A DNA stretch of 64,000 nt from Streptomyces canus 299MFChir4.1 (GTDB taxonomy: Bacteria; Actinomycetota; Actinomycetes; Streptomycetales; Streptomycetaceae): assembly GCF_000383615.1 (NCBI RefSeq), contig NZ_KB911597.1:62001-126000 (forward strand), read 5' to 3'. This document shows, in pieces, positions 38,006 through 47,160 of the stretch. The notes beneath the pieces are model-generated. The model was not told where the DNA came from and did no database searches. It worked only from the letters and a program-made list of their open reading frames with translations. A program made the position numbers and the translations under genes. Numbering within the stretch: the first letter of the stretch is position 1; every line of letters starts with the position of its first letter.

Positions 38006-39437
38006 CGCATCGGTCTTCGCGCTGCTCCTGGTGTTCGCTCTGCTGATCCGAGCGACCTGGGTGCAGTTGTACGACGGCCAGGCACTCGCGGACGACAACG
38101 ACAACCGGCGGAACGCGATCGGGACGTACTCCTCGCCGATCGGGAACATCATCGTGGCCGGAAAGGCCGTGACGGGTTCCGCGAGGACGACGGACAGCGA
38201 CCTCGCGTACAAGCGGACGTACACGAACGGCAAGCTGTACGCGGCGGTGACGGGTTACGCCTCGCAGGCCTACGCCCCGACCCAGCTGGAGGGCATCTAC
38301 GCCGACCTCCTCAACGGCACGGACAGCCGGCTGAAGACCGTCATGGACACGATCACCAACCAGCGGGCCGAGCCCGGTGATGTGATCACCACGATCGACC
38401 CCGCCGTGCAGAAGGCCGCCTACGACGCGCTCGGCGACAAGAAGGGCGCGGCCGTCGCGATCGACCCGACGACCGGCAAGATCCTGGCGGTCGTGTCGAC
38501 GCCCTCGTACGACCCGTCCTCGCTGACGGACGCCAACACCGCGGGCAAGGCATGGAAGCAGCTCACCGCGGACTCCGACAAGCCGCTCACCAACCGTGCG
38601 CTGCGCCAGCCGCTGCCGCCCGGCTCGACGTTCAAGCTGGTGGTGGCCGCGGCCGCGCTGGAGGACGGTCTGTACTCCTCGGTGGACGAGAAGACCGTCA
38701 GCCCGGACCCGTACACCCTGCCGGGCACGGTGACCCCGCTGGGGAACGAAAGCGCCTCGGCGCCCTGCGAGAACGCCTCGATCCGGGTCGCGCTCGAGTA
38801 CTCCTGCAACACCGTCTTCGCGAAGATGGCCGTCGACCTCGGCCAGGACAAGGTGCGGGCGATGGCCGAGAAGTTCGGCTTCAACGACGCCACGCAGGAC
38901 GTCCCGGTGCGGGCCTACGAGAGCGTCTACCCCTCCGACATGGACAAGTCCTCCACGGCGCTGACCGGCATCGGCCAGTACGACGTCACGGCCACCCCGC
39001 TCCAAATGGCCATGGTCTCCGCGGCCATAGCCAACGGCGGCAAGCTGGTCTCACCGCACATGGTGTCGACCATCACCAACCACGGCGGCGACGTCCTGAA
39101 GAACTACGACGACGAGGCGACCACGCGGCAGATCGTCAGCTCCGGCACGGCGGAGCAGCTCCAGTCGGCGATGCAGTCGGTGATCCAGGACGGCACCGGC
39201 ACCAACGCCCGGATCGACGGCGTCACGGTGGGCGGCAAGACGGGCACCGCCCAGCACGGCGAGAACAACAGCAAGACGCCGTACGCCTGGTTCACGTCCT
39301 ACGGAAAGGCCGACGGCAAGGAGGTCGCCGTGGCGGTGGTCGTGGAGCAGTCGAACGCGGCCCGCTCGGAGGTGAGCGGCAACGGTCTGGCCGCCCCCGT
39401 GGCCAAGGCCATGATGGAGGCGGCCCTGAGGAACTGA
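37986..39437 (+). CDS. class B penicillin-binding protein (transpeptidase)
   Basis: A 483-aa D,D-transpeptidase of the PbpA/FtsI type for peptidoglycan cross-linking. An N-terminal membrane anchor (RRASVFALLLVFALLIR, residues 5-21) leads into an extracytoplasmic dimerisation domain. The catalytic motifs are STFK (about residue 217), SCN (about 271) and KTG (about 418). It shares its first codons with a perfect inverted repeat. Neighbours are a GNAT enzyme upstream and a convergent purine permease, so it is not in the division cluster; several such extra PBPs are usual in Streptomyces. Confidence 0.93.
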   Translation: MNKTIRRASVFALLLVFALLIRATWVQLYDGQALADDNDNRRNAIGTYSSPIGNIIVAGKAVTGSARTTDSDLAYKRTYTNGKLYAAVTGYASQAYAPTQLEGIYADLLNGTDSRLKTVMDTITNQRAEPGDVITTIDPAVQKAAYDALGDKKGAAVAIDPTTGKILAVVSTPSYDPSSLTDANTAGKAWKQLTADSDKPLTNRALRQPLPPGSTFKLVVAAAALEDGLYSSVDEKTVSPDPYTLPGTVTPLGNESASAPCENASIRVALEYSCNTVFAKMAVDLGQDKVRAMAEKFGFNDATQDVPVRAYESVYPSDMDKSSTALTGIGQYDVTATPLQMAMVSAAIANGGKLVSPHMVSTITNHGGDVLKNYDDEATTRQIVSSGTAEQLQSAMQSVIQDGTGTNARIDGVTVGGKTGTAQHGENNSKTPYAWFTSYGKADGKEVAVAVVVEQSNAARSEVSGNGLAAPVAKAMMEAALRN

Positions 39438-39450
39438 GTCCTCCCGGTGG

Positions 39451-40854
39451 CTACTTGGCGCCGAGCACCTGCTCGATCGGGTCGATCGCGAAGTACACGA
39501 GGAACAGCGCCGAGGCCGCCCACAGCAGCCAGTGGATCTCCTTGGCCTTGCCCAGCACCACCTTGATCACGACGTATGCCAGGAACCCGGCCCCGATGCC
39601 GTTGGTGATCGAGTAGGTGAACGGCATCACGGCGATGGTCAGGAACGCCGGGATCGCGATGTCGTAGCGGTCCCAGTCGATGTGCTTGACCTGCGTCATC
39701 ATCAGGAAGCCCACGGCGACCAGGGCGGGGGCGGCGGCCTGGAGCGGGACGATGGTCAGCAGCGGGGTCAGGAACAGGGCCAGGCCGAACATGCCGCCGG
39801 TGATCAGGTTGGAGAACCCGGTGCGTGAGCCCTCGCCGACGCCGGCCGCCGACTCGATGTACGACGTGGCGGAGGACGCCGACGCGGCGCCACCGGCCAC
39901 CGCCGCGACCCCGTCAATCAGCAGGACCCGGCCGAGGTTGGGCACCTTGCCCTCCTCGTCCAGCAGCCCGGCCTCCGCGCTGATGCCGACGACCGTCCCC
40001 ATCGTGTCGAAGAAGTCGGACAGGATCAGCGTGAAGATCAGCAGGACGACCGTGACGATCCCGACGCCGGTCGCACTGAAGGAGCCGAACAGGCTGAAGT
40101 GACCGATCAGCCCGAAGTCGGGGGTGTCGACGATCTTGTCCGGCCACGCGGGCGTGGTCAGCCCCCAGGTCTTGATGTCGGCGATCGAGTTGATGATCAT
40201 CGCGAGGACCGTCATGGTCACGATGCTGATCAGGATCGCGCCCTTGACCTTGCGGGCGAGCAGACCGATCGTCAGCAGCACCCCGAGACAGAACACGAGG
40301 ATCGGCCAGCCGGTGAGCGCGCCGGTGCCGCCGAGCTGGACCGGGACGGTGGTGTTGGCCGCGTCGGGGATACGGCTCACGAACCCGGCGTCCACGAAGC
40401 CGATGAACGCGATGAACAGCCCGATGCCGACGCTGATCGCCTGCTTGAGCGCCTGTGGGATGGCGTGCATGACGGCCTCGCGCAGGCCGGTCAGCACCAA
40501 CACGCAGATGAGCAGGCCCTCCAGGACGACCAGGCCCATGGCGTCGTCCCAGCTCATCAGCGGGGCGATCTGGAAGGCGACGACCGCGTTCAGGCCGAGC
40601 CCGGCGGCGAGTGCGAGCGGCAGGTTCCCGCCCACGCCCATGATGATCGTCATCACCGCGGCCACGAGAGCCGTCGCGGTGGTCAGCTGGACCGCATCCA
40701 ACTGGTGCCCGAACTTGTCCTTCGCGCTGCCGAGGATGATGGGATTCAGGACAAGGATGTAGGCCATCGTGAAGAACGTGGCGAAGCCGCCGCGTATCTC
40801 ACGGGCGAAGGTGGATCCCCTCTCGGAGATCCGGAAGTACCGGTCGACGGACAT
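39451..40854 (-). CDS. NCS2 family purine permease (AzgA-like)
   Basis: A 467-aa membrane protein of the nucleobase-cation symporter-2/AzgA group, probably importing adenine, guanine or hypoxanthine with protons. Visible are the N-terminal REIRGGFATFFTMAYILVLNP, GLGLNAVVAF near residue 85, SDFFDTMGTVVGIS (about 280-293) and the SATSYIESAAGVGEGSRTGF signature. About 12-14 helices. The start is ATG 40854. A 236-nt gap to the SigE-like gene on the other side contains both promoters. Confidence 0.93.
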   Translation of the reverse strand: MSVDRYFRISERGSTFAREIRGGFATFFTMAYILVLNPIILGSAKDKFGHQLDAVQLTTATALVAAVMTIIMGVGGNLPLALAAGLGLNAVVAFQIAPLMSWDDAMGLVVLEGLLICVLVLTGLREAVMHAIPQALKQAISVGIGLFIAFIGFVDAGFVSRIPDAANTTVPVQLGGTGALTGWPILVFCLGVLLTIGLLARKVKGAILISIVTMTVLAMIINSIADIKTWGLTTPAWPDKIVDTPDFGLIGHFSLFGSFSATGVGIVTVVLLIFTLILSDFFDTMGTVVGISAEAGLLDEEGKVPNLGRVLLIDGVAAVAGGAASASSATSYIESAAGVGEGSRTGFSNLITGGMFGLALFLTPLLTIVPLQAAAPALVAVGFLMMTQVKHIDWDRYDIAIPAFLTIAVMPFTYSITNGIGAGFLAYVVIKVVLGKAKEIHWLLWAASALFLVYFAIDPIEQVLGAK

Positions 40855-41055
40855 GGTCGCTGCTCCTGGGTGCCTGAATGATCGGTGTGCGGATGCTGGC
40901 TGGATTGTTCCTGCGGTGAACGCGCTTCAGGTTTTCTCCGTGTTACGGATTCGGGGGTCGCCCCGTCAGACCCTGTTCGAAGACCCGTACGGGAACACGT
41001 AATCGATCGCTGCTACGCTTCCGCATCTCCGGCCGGCCACCCCCGGATGATCACA

Positions 41056-41071
41056 TGTCATTCACATGACA
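41056..41071. promoter_or_regulatory. inverted repeat before the SigE-family sigma gene
   Basis: tgtcat (41056-41061), a tcac spacer and atgaca (41066-41071) form a perfect inverted repeat. The same stretch contains tcacatg twice, 11 nt apart. It ends 19 nt before the GTG start, just upstream of the aaaggagagg ribosome site. Confidence 0.4.
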
Positions 41072-41090
41072 CACAAAGGAGAGGGAGCCC

Positions 41091-41657
41091 GTGGGCACAG
41101 TCGTCGACGACGCCGCCTCCGTGGAGTTCCACGCCTTCTTCGAACGCCACTATGCCGAACTGTCCCGCCTCGCCCATCTGCTGACCGGCGAGCCGGACGC
41201 CGCCGACGACCTCGCGGCGGACGCGCTGCTGGCGCTGTGGCACCGCTGGGACCGGGTGCGCGCGGCCGAACACCCGGCGGCGTACGCGCGCGGAGTGGTC
41301 GCCAACCTGGCCCGCACCCGTATCCGCAGCGCGGTCCGGGAGCGCCGGCGCGTCGCCCTGTTCTGGTCCCAGCGCGAGGAGAAGGTCGAGAACCCGGACG
41401 TGGCGGGCGTGGTCGACGTCCAGGAGGCGCTGCGCAGGCTGCCGTTCCGCAAGCGGGCGTGCGTGGTGCTTCGGCACGCGTTCGATCTCTCCGAGAAGGA
41501 GACCGCGCTGGCCCTGGGAGTGTCGGTCGGTACGGTGAAGAGCCAGACCTCCAAGGGGATGGCCGAGTTGCAGCGGCTGCTGGGCCCCCAGAACGCTCCG
41601 CTGAAGGTGCGTGCCACGATGGCGCGTACCGGTGACGCCGGAGGAAGGGACCGATGA
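41091..41657 (+). CDS. SigE-family ECF sigma factor
   Basis: A 188-aa sigma factor. Region 2 includes FFERHYAELSRLAHLLTGEPDAADD (parts near residues 13-37), and region 4 includes LPFRKRACVVLRHAFDLSEKETALALGVSVGTVKSQTSKG split over about 118-157. It has the short build of the Streptomyces SigE family. The start is GTG 41091 with ggag sites about 8-15 nt upstream. It overlaps the next gene, for a membrane protein, by ATGA, the usual sigma/partner layout. Confidence 0.9.
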   Translation: MGTVVDDAASVEFHAFFERHYAELSRLAHLLTGEPDAADDLAADALLALWHRWDRVRAAEHPAAYARGVVANLARTRIRSAVRERRRVALFWSQREEKVENPDVAGVVDVQEALRRLPFRKRACVVLRHAFDLSEKETALALGVSVGTVKSQTSKGMAELQRLLGPQNAPLKVRATMARTGDAGGRDR

Positions 41658-42475
41658 CCATGCAGCGGGACGTGCACGGCGCCCTGCGCGCCCGGCTGCG
41701 GGACGCGGCCGAGTCGCACGAGCCGAACCGTGAGCGCATCCTCGCCCGGGTCGAGCGCGGCACGGCGGAGCAGAGCCGCCCCGACCACCGGGCGACCCGG
41801 CCGCCGGTCTACGGCTGGGTGCGGGTGGTGAGCGCCACGGCCGCGGTCGCCTGCGTGCTGGGCCTCGGCGGGTACGCGGTGGCGTCCGCGGTGAAGGACG
41901 AGCCGCCCGCGCAGAAGTCGGTCGCCGCCACGGGGACGCCCACCCCCTCCCCCGACGCGACCAGCCGCCCGCCCGCCCCGCCGGCCACTCCGGCGCGGAA
42001 CACCACCTCCACCCACCGGGCCGACAAGCCGAGCGGTACGCCTTCGGGCACGCCGAGCACCTCCACCGAGGTGCCCGCGTCCGGCGCCGAGGACGGCCCG
42101 CTGTGGTCGGACGGCTCGGTGGACACGCACAGCAACGAGTTCTGGGCACAGAGCAATGTGACCCTCAAGACCTCCGAGGAACTGACCTCGCTCACCGTCG
42201 AATTGCGGATCGCACAGACCGGCAGGGTCACCGACACCGGCGCCTGGCGCTCGCTGCCCGAGGACGACTTCACGCTGACGGTCGCCGAGCGGGACAAGTT
42301 CCTCGTCTACACCTGGGTGCTCAAGGACGGCCGTACGGTCCCGAAGGGCGAGTGGGTGTTCGCCGGGCAGTACAACCATGAGCGCGGTGGCCGGAACGCG
42401 AAGAACGACGTCTACACCGCGACGGCGACGGCCAGGTCCGGGGACCTCGCCGTGAAGGGTGGCTTCGCGGCGTAG
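41654..42475 (+). CDS. single-pass membrane protein coupled to the sigma factor
   Basis: A 273-aa protein with a charged N-terminal segment of about 55 residues, one helix (VVSATAAVACVLGLGGYAV, about residues 57-75), a Pro/Thr/Ser-rich spacer (about 85-145), and an outer beta-rich domain of about 120 residues containing NEFWAQSNVTLKTSEELTSL. The layout (inside segment, helix, outer sensor) fits a regulator of the coupled sigma factor. No known anti-sigma motif is evident. The outer domain recurs in other SigE-type sigma loci of Streptomyces as I recall. Confidence 0.8.
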   Translation: MTMQRDVHGALRARLRDAAESHEPNRERILARVERGTAEQSRPDHRATRPPVYGWVRVVSATAAVACVLGLGGYAVASAVKDEPPAQKSVAATGTPTPSPDATSRPPAPPATPARNTTSTHRADKPSGTPSGTPSTSTEVPASGAEDGPLWSDGSVDTHSNEFWAQSNVTLKTSEELTSLTVELRIAQTGRVTDTGAWRSLPEDDFTLTVAERDKFLVYTWVLKDGRTVPKGEWVFAGQYNHERGGRNAKNDVYTATATARSGDLAVKGGFAA

Positions 42476-42549
42476 GACGACGGGGCCGCGGGCGAAGAGG
42501 GCTCGTAGCCCCTTGCCGGAGGCTGTTCGGAAGGTTGCCCAAAAAAATC

Positions 42550-42826
42550 TCGGCGGTGCGGCAACCCTTTGGTCGGCGGCGGCAACTTCATGGGTGCACG
42601 GTCCGACTCCGACTCCCACACAGCCCAACGAGCGCTCCCTCACCACGAGTTCTCCCCTGGGGAACAACCATTCGGTCAGCTTGGACGTCCCTAGTAGTGC
42701 CTGGATGAGGAGTACGACTCCACAGACCTGCCGGCCTGAGCCCCCCTCGGCCCGGCAGCTGCCGGCTGGAGCCCCCCTCGGGCCGGCACGAGGAACGCCC
42801 CGCCTGTGACGACAGGCGGGGCGTTT
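42550..42826 (+). ncRNA. candidate structured small RNA in a gene-free stretch
   Basis: The 504 nt between 42476 and 42979 hold no credible gene. An AT-rich tract (aaaaaaa at 42541-42547) and gcaaccctttggtcgg lie upstream. Two tandem, nearly identical stem-loop units follow, at about 42729-42759 and 42760-42790; both have a ctgccggc-like stem and a gagcccccctc loop. Then comes a perfect terminator. I know no RNA family with this pattern. The 5' end is unknown, and a long 5' leader or attenuator for the GH43 gene is an alternative. Confidence 0.4.
42794..42826 (+). terminator. perfect 14-bp terminator hairpin
   Basis: aacgccccgcctgt (42794-42807) pairs exactly with acaggcggggcgtt (42812-42825) around a gacg loop and is followed by ttcccc. 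It ends about 150 nt before the GH43 gene, so it stops transcription from the left or ends a separate small transcript. Confidence 0.85.
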
Positions 42827-42979
42827 CCCCGTTCGGCCGCCCAGCCGAAAACAACCGAAACTTTCGTTGCCTCTCATCGCGCACTCACCGATTGACGTGC
42901 TGTTTCCCACTCGTAGCACTCCGAAGGCGCACACAGCCCTCGACAGAAACCCCCACACCCCCACACCCACGGGAGCGAC

Positions 42980-45120
42980 ATGCGCCCACGTATCCTCCTC
43001 GTCGCCTGTCTCTCGCTACTGCTGGCCCTTCTCACCGCACCGCACGGTTCCGCCCACTCAGGAGCACCACCCGTGACCCACCCCAGGTACGCCGGCTATC
43101 TCTTCGCCTACTTCACCGGCGAGGGCACCGCCGACGGCGAGCAGATCCGCTACGCACTCAGCCGCGGCAACGACCCCCTGCACTGGCGCGAGCTGAACCA
43201 GGGCAAGCCGGTCCTGACGTCGACGACCGGCGAGAAGGGCCTGCGCGACCCCTTCGTGATCCGCTCCCCCAAGGGCGACAGGTTCTATCTGATCGCCACC
43301 GACCTGCGCATGTACAAGAACAGCAGCGGCAGTTGGGACGACGTCCAGCGGCACGGCAGCAAGTCGATCATGATCTGGGAGTCCACCGACCTGGTCCACT
43401 GGACCGACCAGCGGCTGGTGAAGGTGGCCCCCGACAACGCGGGCAACACCTGGGCGCCGGAGGCCTACTGGGACGACAGTCTCGGGGAGTACGTCGACCC
43501 CGGGCATACCGGCTCGACGTACAACAAGATGCTGCCTTCAGCGAGCCGAAGGTCTGGGACGACCCCGGCTACTCGGTGATCGACTCGACGGTCGTGAAGT
43601 ACAAGGACACCTACTACCGCTACACCAAGGACGAGCGGGACCCCGGCTCCAGCTCGCCCTGCGCCAAGTTCATCACCGGCGAGAAGTCGACGAGCCTGAC
43701 CGCCACCCGGTACGACCTGGTCGCGGACTGCATCGGCAGCGGGGCGATGGACCGCGGCGAGGGGCCGACGGTGTTCAGGTCGAACACCGAGAAGAAGTGG
43801 TACCTGTTCATCGACGAGTACGGCGGCCGCGGATACGTCCCCTTCGAGACCACCGACCTCGACTCGGGCAAGTGGACCCCGTCCACGAACTACCAGCTGC
43901 CCGCGAGCCCCCGCCACGGCACGGTGCTTCCGGTGACGCAGAAGGAGTACGACCGGCTGCTGGCCGCGTATCCGTCTGCTCCCACCTCGATGGTGGACGC
44001 GACGGCCAAGGGTCAGAAGGGGTACGCGATCGTCTCGGAGGACTCGTCGAAGGTGGTGCTGCCGGTGCAGACCGACACCGACCTCTCGCACCTCGCTCCG
44101 AAGATCGCCGTGGGCGAGGGCGCGAGCGTCAGCCCCAGGTCCGGTACCCGGCGCGACTTCCGCAGGCCGCAGACATACACGGTGACGGCCGCCGACGGCA
44201 CTGCCCGCGGCTGGACGATCGAGGCCGTGCGGACCGGCAGCCCCGTCCTCCCCGGCCTCAACGCCGACCCCGACGTGCACTATCTGAACGGCGAGTACTG
44301 GATCTACCCGACGACCGACGGCTTCAACGGCTGGAGCGGGACCCGGTTCACGGCGTACTCGTCGAAGGACCTGGTCCACTGGAAGGACCACGGGGTGATC
44401 CTCGACCTCGGCGCGGACGTCTCCTGGGCGGAGAAGTACGCCTGGGCGCCGGCGATCGCCGAGCGGGACGGGAAGTACTACTTCTACTTCTGCGCCGAGC
44501 AGCAGATCGGTGTGGCGGTGGCGGACTCCCCCGCGGGCCCCTTCAAGGACGCGCTCGGCAAGCCCCTGGTGGCGAAGGGCGGTGCACTGCGGGGCCAGAT
44601 GATCGACCCGGCCGTCTTCACGGACGACGACGGGACGTCGTACCTCTACTGGGGCAACGGGCACGGGTACGTCGTGCCGCTGAACGACGACATGACCTCG
44701 TACGACCCGGCGAAGATCAAGGACATCACCCCGGACGACTTCCGCGAGGGGTCCTTCGTGATCAAGCGGCACGGCACGTACTACTTCATGTGGTCCGAGG
44801 ACGACACCCGCAGCGAGGACTACCACGTCGCCTATGCGACGGGACCGTCCCCGCTCGGCCCGTGGACCAAGAAGGGGACGATCCTGTCCAAGCGTCCCGA
44901 GTACGGCATCCTCGCCACCGGTCACCACTCCGTGGTGAACGTCCCCGGCACCGACGACTGGTACATCGTCTATCACCGGTTCGCCCTGAACGGGCCGGGG
45001 AGGCCGGGCGGGGACGGCATGCACCGCGAAACCACCGTCGACCGCCTGGAGTTCGCGGCGGACGGCACGATCAAGCCGGTGGTGCCGACCCTCCAGGGGA
45101 TCCGGCCGGTACGGAACTAG
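42980..45120 (+). pseudogene. frameshifted secreted double GH43 glycosidase (arabinosidase-like)
   Basis: The reading frame opens at ATG 42980 with a signal peptide (LLVACLSLLLALLTAPHGSAH) and a GH43 five-blade start (YLFAYFTGEG; RDPFVIRSPKGDRFYLIATD). It is lost just after codons for YNKML (43523-43534). The downstream frame resumes at FSEPKVWDDPGYSVIDSTVV (from 43537), then gives an Ig-like segment and a second GH43 domain (LPGLNADPDVHYLNGEYWIY, catalytic-type Asp) to 45120. Compared with relatives from memory, about 25 nt seem missing at the break. A further short in-frame loss is likely near 43495 (GEYV joined directly to DPGHTGSTY). A sequencing error remains possible. Confidence 0.8.
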
Positions 45121-45914
45121 CTCACGAAGTAGGTCGGGTTCGGGAGCTTGTACGTCCGGTCGGCGTAGCCGCCCTCCAGGTCGGAGTACTGGTCGCCGAA
45201 GTTGGCGATGATCTCGTACCCGAGGTCCTTCTCGATGTGCGCGCGGGTGCCGGACTTGTACTGCACGGTGGTGCAGGTCCAGGTGCCCGGCGTGGCGCAG
45301 GCGCTCAGGTAGGACGGCGGGTTCGCCTTGTCCTTGAGGAACACGTGGTCGGCGTCGAGGTTCACGTCGGCGCCGATCTTCTTCAGGTTCTCGACCGCGG
45401 CCGAGCGCTGCGCCTCGCTGAGGCCCGAGTTGTAGAAGACCTCGACGCCCTTCTTCTCGGCGTACTGCACCAGCTCGGGGCTGCCGAAGACGGCCGGGCG
45501 GTCGGCCCGGTTCACGTAGTCGGCCCACGTGGTCGAGTTGTACGTGTAGTTGTAGCGCTTCTCGTAGTCGAGGCTGAGCAGCAGCGTGTCGTCGATGTCG
45601 AAGACCACGGCGGGCCTCTCACCCTTGTGGTGCGCCTTGCGGACGGCCTGGTCGATGTACTTGCGGGCCGCCTTGTCGAGGGACGCCAGGTCCTTGGCGT
45701 ACGGGCTGGTGGGCGACGCCTGGTAGACACCGTTCGCGTCGGCGGTGGTGCCGTAGTAGGTGTCGATGTCCTTGACCAGGAGCCCGATGTTGTAGGGCTC
45801 GTGCGTGGAGTTCGCCGTGGACTGGTGGGCCGTGGCCGCACCGGCGCCGTACACGGCGACGCCGACGACCGCGCAGGCGGTGGCGACGGCTGCGATACGC
45901 AGTGACTTATGCAT
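45117..45914 (-). CDS. secreted HAD acid phosphatase (class B type)
   Basis: A 265-aa protein with a signal peptide (residues 1 to about 30) and the HAD nucleophile motif AVVFDIDDTLLLSLDYEKRY (about residues 98-117). GVEVFYNSGLSEAQR is motif II-like, and the Lys and acidic motif are in VFLKDKANPP and NFGDQYSDLEGG. It should cut phosphate monoesters outside the cell. It is convergent with the GH43 pseudogene: the two stop codons share the CTAG at 45117-45120. It is not obviously connected with pectin use. Confidence 0.88.
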   Translation of the reverse strand: MHKSLRIAAVATACAVVGVAVYGAGAATAHQSTANSTHEPYNIGLLVKDIDTYYGTTADANGVYQASPTSPYAKDLASLDKAARKYIDQAVRKAHHKGERPAVVFDIDDTLLLSLDYEKRYNYTYNSTTWADYVNRADRPAVFGSPELVQYAEKKGVEVFYNSGLSEAQRSAAVENLKKIGADVNLDADHVFLKDKANPPSYLSACATPGTWTCTTVQYKSGTRAHIEKDLGYEIIANFGDQYSDLEGGYADRTYKLPNPTYFVS

Positions 45915-46009
45915 GACAGAGGTTCTACGCGCGTCACCCCGGTGGGCGCGAGACCCGCCCGGTAAAAAACGGGTCAAGCGCCCTGAGTTCGGGGTTTTCG
46001 GAGGCCGCG

Positions 46010-47122
46010 TCAGTTCATGGTCGCGCCGATGGTGGTGCTGCCGGTCGTCAGGAACGTGGTGGCGGGCAGGGTGCCGCTGGAGCTGCGCGCGTTGTACGCC
46101 GTCGAGGCGTCCGTCGACTTGAAGGCGGGGGTGCTGATCCCGCTGTCCCAGTTGTTGCCGGACGAGGTCACCTTGGAGCCCTTGCTGACCGAGCCGCTGC
46201 CGTTGCTCACCGCGAGGTTCTTGCCGAGCTTCGCGGAGCTGGTGGCGAAGTAGTAGCCCCACTTGCTGTTGGCGTAGGCGGTGGTGCGGTTGATGACGAG
46301 GGCGCCGGTGTTGGAGTTCTCGGTGAACCCGTTGCCGGCGTTGCCCCAGGCGGCGGAGTTGTTGATGACATGCGCGACGACCTCGCCGTCGCCGCCCAGC
46401 TTGTAGCCGTTGCCGTCGCCCGCGAAGGCGGAGTCGGACCAGCGGTTGACCCCGTTGCCCATGGACCAGGTGTGCTCGACGGTGACGGGCGAGGAGAAGG
46501 ACCAGAAGTCGATCCCGTCGTCCGAGTTGTTGTAGAGACGGGCGCCGGTGATGAGGTTGCCTGTGCCGGAGCCGAACTTCACGGCGATGCCGTCGGCGTT
46601 CTCGCCGTGGTTCGCGGCGTCGTAGTTGCCGTAGGAGTCGATGTTCTTGACGGTGTTGTTCACGGTCCCGTCGCCGGTGAGCGTGAAGCCGGAGTCCTTG
46701 CCGTTGATCGTCTTGATGTTGTTCCACACCGTCCCGGTGCAGGACTGGCAGACGACCGCGCTGTCCGGGGAGTTCTGGAAGGTCATGTTGGAGACGTTCC
46801 AGTAGTCGGCGGTCAGCTTGAAGATCCAGTCGCCGGCGGGCAGCGACGAGCCGTCGATCTTCACGGTCTCCGAGCCGTACGCGGTGAGCGTGATCGGCGC
46901 GGAGGAGCTGCCGTTGGCCGTGGACTGGAGGGTGGCCGTCGGGTAGTAGGTGCCGCCGCGGACCTGGATGACCGTGCCGGCCGTGGCGTTCTTGATGGCG
47001 TTGGACAGGTCGGTCGAGTTGCTGACGACCACGGTCGCGGCCTGGGCCTGGGTGGGGAGGGCGGCGAGGCCGACGCCCAGGGACAGGGCCGACAGCACGG
47101 TGAGAGCGGTACGACGAGACAT
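46010..47122 (-). CDS. secreted pectate lyase, PL9 type
   Basis: A 370-aa right-handed beta-helix protein with a signal peptide ending near TQAQAA. The PL9 core is visible in NYDAANHGENADGIAVKFGS, followed by GNLITGARLYNNSDDGIDFW (about residues 190-230). Calcium-binding Asp residues and a basic catalytic residue are expected there. It should split polygalacturonate by beta-elimination. The start is ATG 47122. It lies 38 nt downstream of the esterase-like gene on the same strand, so the two may be in one transcript. Confidence 0.87.
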   Translation of the reverse strand: MSRRTALTVLSALSLGVGLAALPTQAQAATVVVSNSTDLSNAIKNATAGTVIQVRGGTYYPTATLQSTANGSSSAPITLTAYGSETVKIDGSSLPAGDWIFKLTADYWNVSNMTFQNSPDSAVVCQSCTGTVWNNIKTINGKDSGFTLTGDGTVNNTVKNIDSYGNYDAANHGENADGIAVKFGSGTGNLITGARLYNNSDDGIDFWSFSSPVTVEHTWSMGNGVNRWSDSAFAGDGNGYKLGGDGEVVAHVINNSAAWGNAGNGFTENSNTGALVINRTTAYANSKWGYYFATSSAKLGKNLAVSNGSGSVSKGSKVTSSGNNWDSGISTPAFKSTDASTAYNARSSSGTLPATTFLTTGSTTIGATMN

Positions 47123-47160
47123 GGTGAGCGGGTCCCTTCGTGTGCGGGTGGGGGGATGGT

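Noticed and set aside
42703..42808. A small 34-codon frame (from ATG 42703) across the tandem stem-loops
   Set aside because: It has no clear ribosome site, is Pro/Arg-rich as expected from GC-rich hairpins, and ends inside the terminator; a structured RNA explains the sequence better.
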